64,000 bases of DNA from Phycicoccus endophyticus. Its GTDB lineage: Bacteria; Actinomycetota; Actinomycetes; Actinomycetales; Dermatophilaceae. How positions within the stretch are numbered: the stretch's first letter is position 1; each line of letters opens with the position of its first letter. Shown here piece by piece: positions 62,138 through 64,000 of the stretch. Where the stretch lies: positions 1-64,000 of the forward strand of contig NZ_JAANCN010000018.1 in NCBI RefSeq assembly GCF_011326735.1. Direction: 5' to 3'. Below the pieces are notes generated by a model, which was given only the letters and a program-made list of their open reading frames with translations, had not been told where the DNA came from and ran no database searches. The position numbers were made by a program, and so were the translations under genes.

Positions 62138-63697
62138 GTGACCCGGACCGAGGAGCTGCGCGAGCGCCTGCTCGGGTTCCGGCCCACCGACACGCTGTGG
62201 GGCTGGCTCGGCCCGGGCCTGGTCGCCCTCGTCGGCGGCGTCCTGCGGTTCTGGTCCCTCGACCGCCCGCGGGCCCTCGTCTTCGACGAGACGTACTACG
62301 TCAAACAGGGCTGGTCACTGGTCCACTACGGCGTCGAGATGCGGGTGCTCTCCTCGCTCAACGAGCCGGACACGGCGTTCGTCGACGGCCACCCCGACGT
62401 CTTCTCCTCGACCGACGGCGACTTCGTCGTCCACCCCCCGGTCGGCAAGTGGGTCATCGGTGCCGGCGAGTGGCTCGTCGGCGACCAGTCCGGCTGGGGC
62501 TGGCGCTTCTCGGTGGCCCTGCTCGGGACGGTGTCGATCCTCGTCGTCGGACGGGTCGCGCGGCGGCTGTTCGGGTCGACGGCGCTCGGCTGCGTCGCCT
62601 CGTTCCTCCTGGCGTTCGAGGGCCTGCACTTCGTGATGTCTCGGACCGGGATCCTCGACGTCATCGTCATGTTCTTCGCGCTCACCGCGTTCGCGGCGCT
62701 GCTCGTGGACCGCGACCGTACCCGGGAGCTGCTCGCCGAGAAGGTCGGTGCCCTGCCGCGCGGGGTGTGGCCCGAGGGTGGCGGCCCGTGGCTCGGGTGG
62801 CGGCCGTGGCGCTGGGCGGCGGGGGTCTCGCTCGGGCTGTGCACCGGGACGAAGATCTCGGGGCTGTTCTTCCTCGCGGCCTTCGGCCTGATGACCGTGT
62901 GGTGGGACATGGGGGCTCGCCGGGCGGCCGGCGTGCGGCACTGGGCCCGCGGCGCGCTCGTCGCGGACGCGCCGTTCGCGGTGGTCCAGACGGTCCTCAC
63001 CGCGGCGGTCGTCTACACCGTCTCGTGGACCGGCTGGTTCGTCACCGACACCGGCTACCACCGGCACTGGGACCGGTACAACCCGGGGCAGGGCATCCAG
63101 TGGCTGCCCCCGGTGCTGCGCAACTGGGTGAAGTACCACCAGGACGCGATGGCGTTCAACACCTCCCTCTCCGACCCGCACCCCTACCAGTCCAACCCGT
63201 GGTCGTGGATGGTGCAGACCCGGCCGACGTCCTTCTACTACGAGAGCCCCACCCAGGGCGTCGACGGCTGCGGTGTCGCGCAGTGCTCGCAGGCGATCAA
63301 CCCCGTGGGGACGGTCTCGGTGTGGTGGCTCGGCATCCTCGCGCTCGTCGTCGTCCTGTGGTGGTGGCTCGTGCGCCGCGACTGGCGGGCGGGGGCCGTC
63401 GCGGCCGGGATGATCGGCGGCTACCTGCCGTGGTTCTTCTTCCAGGGCCGCACGATCTTCACCTTCTACGCGGTCGCCTTCGAGCCGTGGGTCGTGCTCG
63501 CGGTGACCTTCCTCGTCGGCCTGTGGGTGGGCCGGCGGGACCCCGACCCACGACGGTGGCGGGTGCGCGTCCTCGTCGTCGGCGGGTACCTGCTGCTCAC
63601 CCTGGCCCTCTTCGCGTTCTTCCACCCGATCTACGTCGCGCAGACGATCCCCTACGAGCACTGGCACTGGCGGATGTGGTTCCCGAGCTGGATCTGA
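62138..63697 (+). CDS. Protein O-mannosyltransferase (PMT family)
   Basis: A 519-residue GT39 membrane enzyme that moves mannose from polyprenyl-phosphomannose to secreted proteins. The first external loop has the catalytic DE pair in ALVFDETYYVKQGWSLV. Next come WKWRFSVALLGTVSILVVG-type helices (GWGWRFSVALLGTVSILVVG), FVMSRTGILDVIVMFFALTA (20), KISGLFFLAAFGLMTVWWDM, and the C-terminal TIFTFYAVAFEPWVVLAVTF. About ten membrane segments. GTG 62138 is the start. It is followed by the TM0106-type gene. Secreted proteins of the exopolysaccharide island could be substrates, but nothing shows this. Confidence 0.94.
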   Translation: MTRTEELRERLLGFRPTDTLWGWLGPGLVALVGGVLRFWSLDRPRALVFDETYYVKQGWSLVHYGVEMRVLSSLNEPDTAFVDGHPDVFSSTDGDFVVHPPVGKWVIGAGEWLVGDQSGWGWRFSVALLGTVSILVVGRVARRLFGSTALGCVASFLLAFEGLHFVMSRTGILDVIVMFFALTAFAALLVDRDRTRELLAEKVGALPRGVWPEGGGPWLGWRPWRWAAGVSLGLCTGTKISGLFFLAAFGLMTVWWDMGARRAAGVRHWARGALVADAPFAVVQTVLTAAVVYTVSWTGWFVTDTGYHRHWDRYNPGQGIQWLPPVLRNWVKYHQDAMAFNTSLSDPHPYQSNPWSWMVQTRPTSFYYESPTQGVDGCGVAQCSQAINPVGTVSVWWLGILALVVVLWWWLVRRDWRAGAVAAGMIGGYLPWFFFQGRTIFTFYAVAFEPWVVLAVTFLVGLWVGRRDPDPRRWRVRVLVVGGYLLLTLALFAFFHPIYVAQTIPYEHWHWRMWFPSWI

Positions 63698-63734
63698 GGG
63701 ACACCGCTCCCGCGGGGGTGTCGGGGCCCCGGCG

Positions 63735-63740
63735 TACGTT
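63735..63740 (+). promoter_or_regulatory. -10 box for the leaderless TM0106-type gene
   Basis: TACGTT on the plus strand ends six bases before ATG 63747. Confidence 0.45.
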
Positions 63741-63746
63741 GCAGAC

Positions 63747-64000
63747 ATGAGGCTCCTCCCGGACGGGCGCGCGGTCGTCAGCGCCAGCGACCTGCGCACG
63801 GCGTCCTCGTGCGAGTTCGCGCTCGTGGCCGGGCTCGACGTGCTCCTCGGCCGCCGGGCCCCGGCCGCGGCCGAGCACGACCCGATGCAGGAACGGGTCG
63901 CCGCCCTCGGGGACGAGCACGAGCAGGCCGAGCTGCGGCGGCTCTCCCAGGCCCACCCCGGGCGGGTCCGGACGATGGCGGTGCCGTCCGCGGAGCCGGC
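63747..64000 (+). CDS. TM0106-family RecB-like nuclease, N-terminal part
   Basis: From ATG 63747 the frame stays open for 84 codons to the window edge. The start MRLLPDGRAVVSASDLRTAS (20), then CEFALVAGLDVLLGRRAPA, DPMQERVAALGDEHEQAEL, matches the opening of actinobacterial TM0106-type proteins, where a RecB-like nuclease domain precedes a helicase part. The Cys near residue 22 could be one of the Fe-S ligands seen in RecB/Cas4-type nucleases; the rest of the gene lies outside. It is co-directional with the mannosyltransferase but has its own -10 box. Confidence 0.75.
   Translation, partial: MRLLPDGRAVVSASDLRTASSCEFALVAGLDVLLGRRAPAAAEHDPMQERVAALGDEHEQAELRRLSQAHPGRVRTMAVPSAEP

Overview
The window is very GC-rich, with G or C at almost every third codon position, and carries a chromosomal neighbourhood typical of Actinomycetota: eno, mazG, mfd, pth, rplY, prs, glmU, a tRNA-Gln, ispE, rsmA, rpfB, tatD, metG, rsmI and a protein O-mannosyltransferase. 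From memory, the same set lies together in Mycobacterium and Streptomyces. The long CTC-type L25, the b558-type succinate dehydrogenase and an Alg13/Alg14-like glycosyltransferase pair suggest a Micrococcales genome, perhaps near Intrasporangiaceae; that placement is an inference. Most genes are on the minus strand.

Left part (1-8914): the start of a probable FtsB-like gene, eno, a pseudouridine-degrading psuK-psuG pair, mazG with a SurA-N-like lipoprotein, and mfd. Centre (about 9017-34744): a 25-kb exopolysaccharide island placed between mfd and pth. It encodes a WbaP-type initiating transferase, an Alg13/Alg14-like pair, a GT14 and a GT2 transferase, a Wzx flippase, a Wzy polymerase fused to a Wzz-like domain, a second Wzz protein with a degenerate P-loop, an APH-like kinase, two GH26-like hydrolases, a large propeller/malectin/PKD surface protein, and seven proteins with sulfotransferase domains, one of them fused to the GT2. 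The simplest reading is a Wzx/Wzy-dependent pathway for a heavily sulfated exopolysaccharide, with its own trimming or release enzymes. No transposase or integrase was seen.

Right part (35000-64000): housekeeping and regulatory genes. These are pth-rplY, an EamA exporter, a CGNR zinc-finger regulator, prs-glmU, a stress protein and MFS transporter, tRNA-Gln, a TetR gene, tam divergent from marR, a frameshifted VOC gene divergent from a WYL regulator, an ABC-F protein, ispE, rsmA, rpfB, tatD-metG, a GNAT gene, two membrane proteins, sdhC-A-B, rsmI divergent from the mannosyltransferase, and the start of a TM0106-type RecB-like nuclease.

Non-coding structure: a TANNNT -10 box 6-10 bases before the start codon recurs at 11 genes, pointing to leaderless mRNAs. 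Three long perfect hairpins lie between genes. A GACC(AATA/TATT)GGTC repeat family occurs at two convergent junctions, including an exact 52-bp tandem array at 57290-57501. A duplicated 47-bp element lies upstream of psuK. Palindromic operators lie next to the marR and WYL genes.
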